Assembly (NCBI RefSeq): GCF_000003815.2
Contig: NC_049994.1
Span: forward strand, 5,995,552-6,059,551
Source of the DNA: Branchiostoma floridae
Lineage: Eukaryota > Chordata > Leptocardii > Amphioxiformes > Branchiostomatidae
Direction: 5' to 3'
Length of the DNA: 64,000 nt
The position numbers were made by a program, and so were the translations under genes. The stretch's first letter is position 1. Each line of letters begins with the position of its first letter. Positions 23,068 to 35,846 of the stretch are shown here, piece after piece. The notes beneath the pieces are model-generated. The model did not search any database, was not told where the DNA came from, and saw only the letters and a program-made list of their open reading frames with translations.

Positions 23068-26000
23068 CTACATCATGTTGAGTATGACAGAAAAGAATGC
23101 CAGAAATACAGTAACGATGGTCGACGTCGTCACGCTACAGGCACTGGTTCGGTCGTCTACGATGGCGAAGACCCGGGCGGGCCCTCCGCTTCCCTGCCCG
23201 ATCATGATGGGCATGGCGTACACGGTGGAGCCGGTCACGGGCAGCTGGTCCAGGTGACCCACGTTCTCTATGAACACCACTCTCTTCGGCAGAAGTATGC
23301 GATGGCTCATTTTTTGCTACGGAAAAGAAGTACATGGATTTCTATTGTTATTCAAAACAAGACAACACACCGAAGACACCATACCTCCGTGAATTCTTGA
23401 AAAAATTTTGCGAATTTATTTTCAACAAAATATAACAGGGCCATGACCATTTCACACATTACATATCACACTCTCTGGCAAATGTCATATTCGAGTTCCT
23501 GACTTTGGGCTAACGCTCACTTCCGGTCAGTCTGCCAAAAACTTTGGACGCAGACCAGCTCAACCTTAACATCCTACCAGTCACTGGTTACAACTTGAAC
23601 AACTTACAACTCCCTCATAACCTCAATGAAAAGCGGCCTGCAGGCTGACTTGAGCTTTCATGAATAAACAAATGTTCAAACAAACAAACAAACAAACAAA
23701 CAAAAAAACAAAAAAACAACAAATAAACCTTAACCCGGGCCACACCCACACCAAGACAAATAGATTGAAAACAATGCCTCCGTTTTGACGGAGGTAATGA
23801 CTTAAGAAAGACAGAAATATTTACTTTAGGTAAGAAGATACTGATCATGAGGAAAATGGAACTCACCACAGATTGTCCGTTATCCATGGACCCTGTGTCG
23901 ATTCCGATGACGTGCATTTTGCGGTTGTCTGCCAGCCACTGAGCGCCCTCTGGTTTGAGCCCGGGGAAGTGCAGCAGGGAGGTGACCCCAGTGTCTGTAC
24001 CGAGATAGGCGGTCTCGCCCTGGTCCCAGTACCACTCTCCCCATCCCGTACGGACTGTAGACGTGCCAGGCACATATGATAGATGATATACAAGATGAGG
24101 GAAAAGTGTCTATGTACAACAAAAGTATTAGCCTCTACCAGGCTTCGTGCATCGCTGGTCAAAAAGTAGAAATTGGACAAATTGCAATTAAGATCTTTTA
24201 AAAGATATGTTCCACTACAAAGTACGTATGTTTTCAATATTATCATTTCCTTATAAAGTGCAATATACTATATACGATTTCAAAAAAGACATGTCTCTCT
24301 TCAACACAAAATGCATGTAATTCTATCCCTGGGCGGTTGCAAGTGCATAATTATACGATCTTTTTGACAGTGTTTTTGACAATGTATAGAATTCCATCGT
24401 TACAAATGCTGCCCGGGTTAAACTGAACCTTCTTGCGTTGTCGTATTTTCTCTAACCGCCAGGTGAATCACTTACGCATGAGCACACTGCCGTCAGGGAT
24501 GCGCCCGTGTTCTCGTTCCCAGTCCTGGAAGTCTTCTGGACCAATCTCGTAATCAGGGTTGTCTCTTGTCTTGTCCCTGACGTCAACCACCACGCCCGGT
24601 CCTACCAAATTCTTCAGGGGGACCTGGTCCACTAAATGTATGTACACAGTTAATAGAATCTTCATCAAACAGTGACTACTATTCAAAGGTAAAACACACG
24701 CATCTTCAAATTTTCGTTGGCTATCAGTTCATCTTGCTCACGGAGTGACCTAGTTCTCGCGAGAGTTGCGAGAACTAGGTCGAGACTAGTGTGGATCTTT
24801 AACCCATCACCCCGCCTCCTTGCGGAGGAGGGGTAAGTAGGACTTGGGCAGCTCCCAGCCATCATTGCGGTTAATTTGGAGGTGTGTGTACCTTTGAATA
24901 GTAGTCATTGCTTGATGAAAATTCTATTAACAAACAAAATTGTTATATTTACCTTCACGGAAGGGAAGCGTATTGCTTTTGCTCCGTACTTCCTCTCTTC
25001 TTACTCCGTTCCAAACAAATATTAAAGGTCAATGACCTGGACCAGATAGCTGTCACCATGGTTACTGGTAAATTTGCAGACACCCTTTTGGTGTTTATTT
25101 TTGATTACAGTATTTAGCAAGTAGTAGGTTAGACATGGAGGCGCTGGTCACTATATGTCATTGTATGAATGTGTTTAAGTAAACAGAGCAGTAGTGTGTT
25201 AGACTATAGACCATGTGAAGGAAAGCATTATGTATTTGCTTGAAAATGTCATGTTTCTATGTTGTTTTCGAATTTCTGTCAAGTAAAGTTTCACTCACAA
25301 CGCCATTCTCCCTGGATGAAATGTGCGGGTGCGTCCAGATGTGTCCCAGTGTGCTCTGCGAGGTAGATGTTGTTGAGCTCCAGGTAGAAACCGTCAGGAA
25401 TCATGCCCCTTGACGTCATCAAGAAAAATAGAGACAAATTCATTCTAGCTATTTATATAATAGTAATATATATATATATATATAACGTTAATATTATTAA
25501 TAGTAATCACACTGGGTAAAATAAGACCCATTCTTAGTTTCCTTGTTAAGACAAAAATAGACTGACGGCACATTTACCTATTACCAAAACATCAAACATT
25601 GGGCTGTTCCAAAAAATAAATGTGGAGGGGATGGAAGAGGCAAAACAACAGCTTTTGGCCCCACCCTAGTTCCAATCTTTAAATTACTCACACCCTACCC
25701 TAGATCCAATCTGAAATTGCCCAGACCCTCCCTAGTTCCTAATCTAAATTGTTCAAAATCCTACCCTAGTTTCAGTCCAGACGCTTGAACACTATACTAG
25801 AGCTACCCCCTCCAACCCACCCTCTTCCACCCCCTCTGCCGTTGTTTTTTGGAACGGTCCATTATCAATGCAAATCCAGACAGAGATCGCCATTTAAACT
25901 TTTCCCGCGCTAACCCAAGGACATGCAAATGACTGCGTGTGACCTTCAACTCTGATTGACATGTAAACGGTACATTTAGTGCCAGTATCTCAGTTAACAG

Positions 26001-26369
26001 TCTTTTCATCTGTGAAATATCCGTTGCTGAATTGTCAAAAATTACGTCATATTTAGCAATGATTACCAGAGTCTAATAATACACATCGATGTCTTTACTA
26101 TACGATACGTACAATTTCCCTCATTTCACATATGTTCAATTCTCGTTGCCTCTTTGATATGGCCAGTGTGACTTTACACTATCCGGAGTAATGCTATACC
26201 ACGGTGGAATGTAAGGTGGAGCTCTTAGTCACCTGTCCACTATAGTGAAGTTGTACGGGACCATGCCGGGCCAATGGGCCATGCCATTCTCTAACCGCCA
26301 AGTCAGTTCGATCATACGAGGGTCGCCAGGCAACGAGCCACTGGAATATCCAAACAGTCCCAAAAGTGC
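23068..26369 (-). CDS. Cyclase-family (isatin hydrolase / kynurenine formamidase-like) metallohydrolase, five exons, first exon missing
   Basis: Minus exons 26233-26369, 25299-25408, 24476-24631, 23867-24054 and 23068-23316 join in phase with GT-AG sites. The protein has IELTWRLENGMAHWPGM, the metal-site signature HTGTHLDAPAHF, VGPGVVVDVRDK, RTGWGEWYW, LLHFPGLKPEGAQWL, IGIDTGSMD, and ENVGHLDQLPVTGSTVYAMP. This set is typical of the PF04199 cyclase family, which hydrolyses cyclic amides using a divalent metal (isatin to isatinate; formylkynurenine in relatives). The first exon recovered starts ALLGLFGYSSG, which looks like the end of a signal peptide encoded upstream. The C-terminus ends in a hydrophobic stretch (STIVTVFLAFFSVILNMM), compatible with a GPI-anchor signal. 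So it is probably a secreted or cell-surface enzyme; the substrate is not determined. Confidence 0.85.
24745..24781. repeat. Perfect hairpin in a cyclase intron
   Basis: ACCTAGTTCTCGC and GCGAGAACTAGGT are 13-bp perfect inverted repeats around a short loop, within the intron between 24631 and 25299. Confidence 0.7.
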
Positions 26370-27300
26370 CTAGTGACAAAAATAGTAAAAGAAATAGCTA
26401 AACATTAAGATTACATTACAATGCAATGCAATGCAACATAATACTTGATTGAGATTAACCATAATAAACCCACATAGAACAAAACGTATTTGATAAGTTG
26501 ATTATGATCGGAATGTAAGGTTAACGGATGAATTGTCGCAACCTTCAGGCTTAAGTAATGCTGGATGACAGATCTACATTCAAAAAACGCCCGCCGTCCA
26601 AAGTTCGTACTAAGAGGGTGTGTGTGGTAAATATGTGCTTTGTAGCGTGTCTTTACCTTAGTCGTAGCAACTAGGTCATGTTAAAGAATTTGAGCTAAGG
26701 ATACGTATATCTATCCATTTATCAATTCCTAACAGTCGATCATTTAACCATAATAAATTTATAAGAGTACATAAACGTCTGCGTATCTAACTAATGATAC
26801 GTCATGTAAATTGAGGTTGCTAAACGTGAAAGATGTTTTGCGAGTCATGAAATAGCACAGTCATCCGAGTACACAGTGAACAAGTGAATGCATCGCAAAA
26901 TCCCGTGCTACCTATAAAATAAATGAAACCCATGCCCCCCCCCCCAAAGACTTAAAACAGCGCCCACATGACACCCATATGGTAGTAACAGTAACCTCTG
27001 TTAAAAGGAAGGCTTCATGTTGAAAGCTAACGTATCCTAAAACTGTTGTTTGCCTCTGTTGTAAAGACCTCCGTAAACAGTTTGTATGAATAAAAGGCCG
27101 CTTTACGAAAGTAAATTGCATAACTTATATCTGAGAACAAACAGGACGATAGTCCCCTTCGTAACCCTTCTAACTTCATGCGAAACGAAATAGATACGAA
27201 TTTCAAAAGAATTCAGATGCAGTCAAAGCTACATAAGTATTCATATTTCATAGGCCCGACTACTAGCTAGCCCAGGTTGACTCTTACAGGACTCGTAGGA
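26370..27300. other. No gene recognised (upstream of cyclase exon)
   Basis: The signal-peptide exon and promoter of the cyclase gene are expected here or further up. No convincing minus-strand exon with a matching phase-0 donor was seen. There is an ATGCA-type simple run near 26415-26440 and a C-run at 26935-26945. Confidence 0.4.
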
Positions 27301-27315
27301 CGAGTGAAGCTTGGT

Positions 27316-30300
27316 AAACAACGTTATTGCGTTCAACTGTCAAAATATTTCTGCAGAGTCATCTTGCTACAACTTAGTTTTCCACCCCCACAGTCAGTCT
27401 TACAATGTTTCAAAACCTGCAACACAGCACGAAATCTGGTATTTAAGCAAGCTTAAACTCAACGTAAACGCGACGTTTCTGCACCCTTTCCGCAACTTAA
27501 CGACATCTATCCGCGAACGTAAAGATCCCCTTTAATGTTACCTTTACGTTGGCACTTATATGTACTTATATGCACTCCTCACGTGCCTTTCCGCAACTAT
27601 TAGACGCTTAAAGGCGTCGTTAATGACAGTTTTTCGTAACCTATACGGGAGGAAAGTATGCGTTTATTAAGACCTTTCTGCACCCTTTCCGCAACTTAAC
27701 GACATCTATCCGTGAACGTAAAGATTCCCTTTAATGCACTTATATGTACGTTTCGGCACTCCTCACGTGCCTTTCCGCAACTATTAGACGCTTAAAGGCG
27801 TCGTTAATGACAGTTTTTCGTAACCTATACGGGCGGAAAGCACGCGTTTCTTAAGACCTTTCCGTGATCTTTTGACCACATTTACAGTCGATTTCCGTCA
27901 CGATTTCCCCACGTTTATGTGTCGTTTACACACCCTGAAAGGCACGCGAAGAAGTGCAGAAACGTACTTATCCGAACGCTTTCCGTGATCTTTCCTTGGA
28001 CTATAGTTGTCATTTATTTTTAGTAAAGGCGGCGTAAGTTTAAACCTTTCCGCATCTTTAGGTAGGCTTTATGTGTTTTGTGTGGCTTAAATTGGAACTT
28101 TTGCATCGGGTATGCGTGTCTTATTTGGTGTGAATCATACCTACACCGGTATCTATGGCTTTGCCGTCTAAACTATCTTGTGAGTCCAATTGTGGACTTG
28201 GATTGGTCGACCGAGGGAACAATCGGTGTACAATATCCATGCACGAATTTCCGCTACATTTAAGTCCACAATTTGGAGTCCAGTGTCGGGCGATACGCCT
28301 GGAAAGACATCATTTCAAGCAGCATAGTTCCATCTGGCCATCACATTAGGAAAAATCCGCTGAGATTCCCGAAGACGGGTACTGTTTTGTGATGAACAGG
28401 CCGTGCTCTCCATATCTCCGCCAACTTATGCTGGTCAAGATGACACAGTCTTGAATTCACCCTGAGTTGTGCCCCTTTGAAGACTCTCCAACATACTCCG
28501 TTTCTGGCAAGCCTTGAGTGTCCTATGGTTATGTCCGTTCCGTCCTGTAGTTCCGTTCGAATCCATTTGCGGCAAAGCCACGCCGATAATCCGTGTGTTG
28601 AAACGGATCCAAGGCTCCTTCTTGACTTGTCCCGAAACAGACGCCCTGCAAACTGGTTTCTTCTATAAATTATGGTATATTCGTTAGGTTTAAAAAACCC
28701 ACATTTGTCTGTCATTGGATAACGCCCTATCACATGACTGGCCTCTTCTGGGAGCTGCTAATTAGAAATTCAATGCCGCGTTGTTCGTTATTCATAGTTG
28801 ACGGCGAATAAATTTGAATTTGAAAAACACCATCCCCTTTGTACGCTGTTTAGCCAATGTTAAGCTAAACACAACTGTTACCACACTAGAAAATACCAGC
28901 CTTTCTGGGAGAACGTGATTATTGCTTGTAGATAATAAATGTTCTTCCAGATGATAAGAAAGTTTTTTTGTACAATTATATAAACAGCAAACCCGCTATA
29001 TTCCCATGATACGTTACCGCGTAGTGAGGACGCTATGTCGTCGGGATGCCAAGCTGCAAGGCACAGCCACCCGCGAGCGACATACTGCACAGGCCGCCCA
29101 GTACTAGTCCTCTTACCCTGAACGGGAACATGCCGTAATTATGACCACCAATCTTCGGGGGCATGTACCCAGTCCTCCCGGCGACTGTTATTTCCTTTCA
29201 ACAAGGAGGTTAAATATTTAATTTCCTTGCTTTCAACGCTACCTCTCCAACATCTTTTTCTGTAACTATCAATCTCCACCTCTGTAAAGAAAGTTCAGAG
29301 AGTTTTCTGAAAAGTAAGCTCAAAGGCAAAGGTAACGGAACGATATCGGTAACATACGATACTACTGGAAAATGTAAACGCTACCTTTCCGACATCTTTC
29401 TTGCACCTGTACATAGCATCTTTTTGTGTAAAGTGAGCTCAATGGTAACGTAAAGACATTGGAAAGATACCATATGTTCCATGAGGATATTTTGATTTTC
29501 CTGGTTTCGTCAAACACGCTAACACAGAATGAGTTATTCAGGCGAGGTCGCTACTTTAGTGAGAGGCGCATGTGGTATATTGAGTGGAAAATACTCGTAA
29601 TTTGGTAAAAGCAATGCCTCTTTTAAGAATAATAATTAACGCTACCTTTCCGTTTGCACCTATACATTCCAAAAATTGTATCTGCTATATGTAAGTTTTA
29701 ACCAGGAGCAAATGTTGCTTATCTTGGTTAAACTCAACACGTTAACACAGCAGGGGCTATTCAGGCGAAGCTGCTGCGTTAGTGAGGGCGCATGTGGTAT
29801 ATTGAGCGGAAAATAATGCCTCTTCTTCAAATAATGATTAACGCTACCTTTCCGACATCTTTTTTCCACCTATACATAAAAGGGGGGAGGTTTGCTTAAA
29901 CCTCCCCCTTTTATGTAAAGTCAGCTCAAATGTAACGGAAAGACATCGGAAAGATTGTATCTGTTATATGTAGCTTTCACAAAGGAGATTTACTTTTCTT
30001 GGTTAAACTTAACACGCAAACGCTATTCATTTAAAGCCGCTGCTTTAGTGAACGGCGCATGTGGTATATTGAGCGGAAAATACTCTTAATTTGGTAAAAG
30101 CAATGCCTCTTCTTCAAATAATAAATAACGCTACCTTTCCGACATCTTTTTTCCACCTATACATAAAAGGGGGGAGGTTTGCTTAAACCTCCCCCCTTTT
30201 ATGTAAAGTCAGCTCAAATGTAACGGAAAGACATCGGAAAGATTGTATCTTTTATATGTAGCTTTCACACAGGACGAGATTTGCTTTTCTTTGTTAAACT

Positions 30301-31600
30301 TAACACGCAAACACAGCAGGAGCTATTCATTTGAAGCCGCTGCTTTAGTAAGCGACGCATGTGGTATATTGAGCGGAAAATACTCTTAATTTGGTAAAAG
30401 TAATGCCTCTTCTTCAAGTAATGATTAACGCTACTTTTCCGACACCTTTTTTCCACCTATACATAAAAGGGGGGAGGTTTGCTTAAACCTCCCCCCTTTT
30501 ATGTAAAGTCAGCTCAAATGTAACGGAAAGACATCGGAAAGATTGTATCTGTTATATGTAACTTTCACAAAGGAGATTTGCTTTTCTTGGTTAAACTTAA
30601 CACGCAAACACTATTCATTTGAAGCCGCTGCTTAAGTGAACGGCGCATGTGGTATATTGAGCGGAAAATACTCTTAATTTGGTAAAAGCAATGCCTCTTC
30701 TTCAAGTAATGATTAACGCTACCTTTCCGACATCTTTTTTCCGCCTATACATAAAAGGGGGGAGGTTTGCTTAAACCTCCCCCCTTTTATGTAAAGTCAG
30801 CTCAAATGTAACGGAAAGATATCGGAAAGATTGTATCTGTTATATGTAGCTTTCACACAGGATATTTACTTTTCTTGGTTAAACTAAACACGCAAACACA
30901 GCAGGAGCTATTCATTTGAAGCCGCTGCTTTATTGAACGGCGCATGTGGTATATTGAGCGGAAAATACTCTTAATTTGGTAAAAGCAATGCCTCTTCTTA
31001 GAAATAAACGCTACCATACCTATACATAAAAGGGGGAGGTCTCCATAGACCTATACTGATAAGAGTATGTAAAATGAGATCAATTGTAACGGAAGGGCAA
31101 TGAAAATATATCATCTCCTATTGGTAATTTCCACCTTAGAGAACCACGAAAAAAAGGCGAAGGTTAACTGATTGTATGTGAACGTATGGTCGGTTCAAAG
31201 CCTGTAGATGTTTTCTGTACATAAGCAATACCCGTTTCATATACGGCGCATATAAGGATGCTTAAAGGTTATGTAAAGATATTACATGTATTTAATCTGC
31301 CTTAACGAATACGGAAAGGTTACGGAAATGTAAAACCATGGTTTCCGTGGTCTTTACGATACCGTAAACTCTGCGGAAATATTTTCCCACCTTTAGGCTA
31401 CATTTAAGTATCTCGGAAAGTATGCTTAAATATTCGTTTTCGTGCTGTGCAACTCAAAAGCTTTCACCAACGCTATTGCGTTCAACTGTCAAAAGTTCTG
31501 CAGAGTCACCTTGCCACAACTTACTTTGCCACCTCCACAGTCAGTCTTACAATTTTTTAAAACCTGTACCTCAATTCAAAAGAAGTTACTTCTCGAAGAC
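27316..31600. mobile_element. CTTTCCG-rich non-coding repeat complex bounded by direct repeats
   Basis: A ~105-bp block (ATTGCGTTCAACTGTCAAAA ... ACAGTCAGTCTTACAAT) occurs near both ends (about 27322-27430 and 31468-31590) in the same orientation. Between them, CTTTCCG and its complement CGGAAAG recur throughout. There is a two-copy ~190-bp direct repeat (27476-27653 and 27671-27834) and a tandem hairpin array (29640-31060). No open frame of known function was seen. It could be an LTR-like or composite non-autonomous element, or a satellite-like locus. Confidence 0.5.
29640..31060. repeat. ~290-300 bp tandem repeat with a perfect hairpin in each unit
   Basis: Units carry a CTACCTTTCCGACATC block, a palindrome, then GGAAAGACATCGGAAAGATT. 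The palindrome is ATAAAAGGGGGGAGGTTT, loop GCTT, and the reverse complement. Palindromes lie at about 29875-29917, 30163-30205, 30464-30506 and 30749-30791, with a degenerate one near 31025. Unit spacing is about 285-301 bp. Confidence 0.85.
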
Positions 31601-33420
31601 TTACCGCGATTAGAAGGAGGGAAGACATCCTGGCGATGAACCAGTCTACACGGATCCGTTGAAAATCTGAAGGTTGCTTCCCGTGGTAGAAGGGCCACGC
31701 ACGACCGTTACTGGTGCTACGGTTGTTTTGAAGCTATGTTTGCGTAACCAGGCTGTGACCTTTCAACTTTTCATCTACATAATCGTTAACACTTTATACT
31801 CAAAAGAACGTGTCTATGTTTGCATAAACTTTCTATCCTGGTGTGACCTTTGTCTCTACACAATTGTAAACATCATCCTTGAGATAACAAATAAGTAAAG
31901 TTAAGGAGCCAATAGGGTACGTGTGTGCCGGTGCGGTCTACCGGTACAAAACCGTTTTCTTGTTGGATCAGTCCGGAAAATACGGACCTGAAAAAAAGGT
32001 GGACAGGACTGATTACATGCTTGAAAAAAGCATGTACTGTTTCTGGTAGGGATCTTTGTGATTCCGGACCGATATCTCTAGAACCTCTGGATGGATTGCG
32101 ATTTCCTTTGCTATGGGGATAGAGTGTGTGACCTATTGTGCTATTAAGTAGATTAGAAGTTTGCTGTTGTTTTGTGGTTCGTTTTTAAAAAAATATTTAC
32201 ACCCCTTTTCCTGATATGGAGTGATCTGGCCTCATTCCCTCTGTCTCAACCTCCTTGGGGACAGCTAGCAGCTGTAACATGTGTTTTGAGTTTTCAGTAG
32301 CATGGGAGTGTGTGGAAGGGTCGTTTCCAGTGCTATATCTCCAGAACAGAACGTGTGATTTACCTCCATGAAAAATGGAGGTATAGTTTTTGGTGTGTCT
32401 GTGTGTGTGTCTGTTTGTGTTTCCACATATTTGTGGTCAGCATAACTTTAGAACCTGTTGATGGATTGTAATGATATTTGGTATTTGGGTAGGTGTTTGG
32501 AAGACGAAGGTCAAAGTCAATTTTGGATCCCCTGGTGTGTGACCTTGGTACTGCAACAGAACTTGGATTTTTGTATCTTTTGACATGGATATGCTATGGT
32601 CTTGATTTTTGGTGGCACATAGCTTGTGGTGTAAGGAAGAAGTGTTGTATGTTTGGGCCCTCTAGCAGCTTGCTCTAGAACTGCTGGGGCATTCTGGTCA
32701 AAATCTTCCAAGGAGCAAAAAAGAGCAACTGTGACCATCGCTGTCACCTCTGTATGGTGTGAACCATTATATACACATTGAGATACAATGTATGGGCCAG
32801 GTGCAGGTGTAACAATAGGAAATAAAAATGAAATGGTGAGGACACCAGAAAGGTGTAGTTTTTGATCTCACTGTTTACCAAAGGTAGATATATAACTTAA
32901 GAACAATGATGGAATAATTTTGCCAAACGTCAAACCATATCAACCCCCACAACACACCATACGCACCATCACAAAACAAAATATTTCAAGCAGGTTTGAG
33001 TTTTCAGACTCTTGTTAGAAAATTAACAAATTATACCGACAGGCGTGTTATTGGGCTTTCCGGCCCAAGAAAATTATAAGAGCAAAGTAGTTGAGAGTTG
33101 ATAGTCATTTACCAAGTTTCTACTTTACGTGGTCTGAGTTAACAGAGGCATTAGTGTTGTTTACATGAGGATGGGATTTTAAAATGCCATAAGAAGTCGG
33201 ATACTCTGTCAAACAGATTCCTTTGTAGCGAAATGGACCGTTGTTTTGAGTTTTGCGTATGCTGATTCACAGGTTTTCACGGACAATTTGTCCAGGTTCA
33301 GGTCTGGTGCCTATCTAAGGGTAGCCGTGGTAGTGCAATGTGGTACATGTAACTGTTATAACAGGAGACATGGATATAACTGACTGATTACAAAATTGCA
33401 TTCCCTTTTTTTTACAACAT
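31600..33420. other. Repeat-derived intergenic sequence
   Basis: 32360-32720 is one copy of a dispersed family (CTCCATGAA..., TTGTGGTCAGCATAAC, TGACCTTGGTACTGCA) also present at 48400-48640 and 51940-52560. 31920-33330 shares sequence with the GGTACCGG-type TIR family seen at 36061-36476 and 56108-57680. No gene is supported. Confidence 0.5.
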
Positions 33421-33421
33421 A

Positions 33422-35097
33422 ATGTTGAGAACCAACATTCTAAATAAACCTGCTGCCAAGAAACTCGTCAAAAAGACTCCGACAAAAAAGACCACCAAGA
33501 AGACCACGCCCGCCAAGAAGGCTTCTAAGCCTAAAGGTGGGGTCACACTTGCGTATATCTTCTAGCCGCATGAGTTCCGTTTTGACATTTTTCGACATTT
33601 TGACTAATTTCTTCAATACGCGGCCGCACGCACAAGTCGCACCTCAAACGCATCTGAATCGTTTTTAGAAAGTTTCACGTACGCAGGCAAACGAAAATAT
33701 ACGCCCAGTTCGCCTGATAGTTTTGGACAGATAGTTTTGGACGTGCACAAAACTATCATTCGTACGCAGTTTGGTGGCCAAAACGTTATGGATGCGCAAT
33801 ACAGTGGTCCCACGTCGGTCGATTGCGCTACGAACACGCTACATGTTTGCGCTTTATACGCAGTAATACGCGGATATCGCGGTATTGCGAGTACATAGCG
33901 TTCTTACAGCGCAGACACAACGCACCATGAGCGACAGTATAACGAATGCACACATAGATCACGATTTAGTACCGTGCGTCCTGCGATCGGGTTGCGCATA
34001 CTACGCGTACTGATAGCGTGATCGACGCACACTCCAGATTTGGAACAAATAAGAAGGTGCATCTGAGTCCAGACAAAAAAAAAATTATATCAAGATGGCA
34101 GATCCAGGCCAGGACCGACGAATTTGTACCGGGGGCATGCAGAGATGGTCACAACTTGCAGGACACCATGAATGAGACTGGTCCCAACAGAGCCTCCAGG
34201 GAAGGAAAGATGTAGAGGAACCTGCTGAAGCACTGGGTCAATTTGTGTGACACACGTGCCATTTTGTGTAACAGATATTTGACTTTTATTTGCGGATAAT
34301 AGTACTTTTTTTTGTGTAGAACCACATGATATAAAGGTGCAATATAGAGTCTTATTACAACTTTGAAAGAGGGCGAAAGGTTTCATAATTGTTTAATTGA
34401 CGTGTTTGATAAAGATCTTGAATACGTTTTGTGGTGTGTATGAGTGTGATTTTTATAGTAGTTGAAATACTAAGATGATAGGGGAAATCATTAAAGACAA
34501 ATTGAAAACAAACACAATATTAACAGTGCACATAATTTCGTAAGGTAAATGATGGCCCACATTACTGTAAAAGCACAGTGTCACTGCTTCGTAAATGAAT
34601 TAAAAAAACCTCTTCACTGTTTACTTGTCAATGTTCTACTTGCACTGCATGTAAACAAAAGTATACGTAGTACAAAGTGTTCCTCTAACAAAAATACTCT
34701 ATTGGTAATGCTCTCAAACAAAAGTATATGTAACAGAAACTGTTCCTCTGACACACCTGAAATGCGTTTGGAATGCAGTTAGCACCAGGTGCGTCAGACA
34801 TGCGGTCGGTAGACGTTGTGTGCGTCCGGAATACGCCCAACATACGTACCCCATACGAATCTATTCGCAGTACGGAAAATTCTGTTGCGCATTTCAGATG
34901 CAATCATACGCATCTCATGCGAAATGAAAACGCTGAAGTCGTAATTCAAACGCCAGATGGGCTCGACGTACAATTTAATTTATTCCAAAAAAATTCCAAA
35001 TGTAGGGCATTCGGCCGCGTATTGACAAAATTTCATGCGGAAATCATGTGCACTTGAAAATATACGCAGGTGTGACCCCACCTTTAAGAAAGAGTGA
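33422..35097 (+). pseudogene. Histone H1 C-terminal tail, 5'-truncated and interrupted by a transposable element
   Basis: From about 33443 the plus strand encodes a Lys/Ala/Pro/Thr-rich tail (KPAAKKLVKKTPTKKTTKK, then TPAKKASKPK) typical of linker histone H1. An in-frame ATG at 33422 precedes it, but no globular domain or promoter is seen upstream. The frame is entered at 33534 by a 1551-bp TIR element. Removing the element plus one TA continues the frame as KKE and a TGA at 35095-35097, with a canonical histone stem-loop 33 bases later. The agreement of frame, stop and stem-loop makes H1 ancestry convincing. As it stands the gene is broken at both ends. Confidence 0.8.
33534..35084. mobile_element. 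1551-bp non-autonomous TIR element with TA target duplication
   Basis: The ends AAGGTGGGGTCACACTTGCG and CGCAGGTGTGACCCCACCTT are inverted repeats flanked by TA on both sides (33532-33533, 35085-35086). Sub-terminal similarity extends further in (ATACGCGGCCG). No transposase is present. TA duplication fits Tc1/mariner-type or similar mobilisation. Confidence 0.8.
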
Positions 35098-35129
35098 AGA
35101 TCTGACCGTCGTTTTTTTCTGCAAACCCC

Positions 35130-35145
35130 GGCCCTTTTCAGAGCC
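35130..35145 (+). promoter_or_regulatory. Histone mRNA 3'-end stem-loop
   Basis: GGCCCTTTTCAGAGCC matches the metazoan replication-dependent histone stem-loop consensus (6-bp stem, 4-base loop, one G-U pair in RNA). It is followed by an A-rich stretch (ACAAAAGAACC), as expected for the U7-binding downstream element. It lies 33 bases after the reconstructed H1 stop. Confidence 0.9.
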
Positions 35146-35299
35146 AACCACATCCTTACAAAAGAACCATCTCGATCACATATCCGTAAGAATACATACT
35201 ACCCCTTGAAAGATAGAACACATGAAATAAAGAAGCAACACCACCCATATTGGAAGGTGAACGATAATGAACACGCACGCAGTCACGCAGTCACGCACG

Positions 35300-35301
35300 C
35301 A

Positions 35302-35352
<51 letters not shown>
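35300..35352 (+). repeat. (AC)n microsatellite
   Basis: A CGCACGCACG lead-in is followed by about 22 AC dinucleotides. Confidence 0.95.
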
Positions 35353-35846
35353 GCACGCACGCAAGCATGCACAACGTTTATGGTGTTTAGGTTGAAAATA
35401 TAGCCATCTTTTTTTAACTCTTCTTGTATCTAGCGCTATCTCATTATTTTTTGCACTCTACATAACATGTCATCCCTAAAATTTACTTGCTGTTGCCTGA
35501 CTACGATTGTTTGTTTCTTTCTTTGTTACTATTGGTCTGTTTTTTATTTTGACTACCACTATTTGATTTCCTGGCATTAATACGTCATATAATTTAGTTT
35601 ACAATAGTCTTATTTTTTGCGGATCAATCCGGAGAGGAGCAAGCTATGTCTCTAATGAAGGCACAACAAATAAAGACAACCACATGAAAACGAATGTCGC
35701 CAACAAGCTGAACAATTTTATTTGCCTCTCATTATATTTTTTCCACGACCAGAAGCAATTGCTTCTGATTGAGACTAATGGCTACTTTTTCTTGGTTAAC
35801 TTTGAATCTTCAAAGTCTTCATAGGCCACAGCTTTCGGCGCTTGAC

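Noticed and set aside
28341-28733. 130-codon minus-strand frame in the CTTTCCG repeat complex
   Set aside because: No recognisable domain or splice context; an overlapping plus-strand frame is also open.
29116-29164. Possible minus-strand first exon MPPKIGGHNYGMFPFR before a good donor (GTAAGA)
   Set aside because: It is not a signal peptide and its phase does not match the cyclase exon at 26369. No partner exon was found.
29640-31060. CRISPR-like array (regular palindromic repeats)
   Set aside because: Units are ~300 bp with nearly identical spacers in a eukaryotic context; this is a tandem repeat, not direct repeats with unique spacers.
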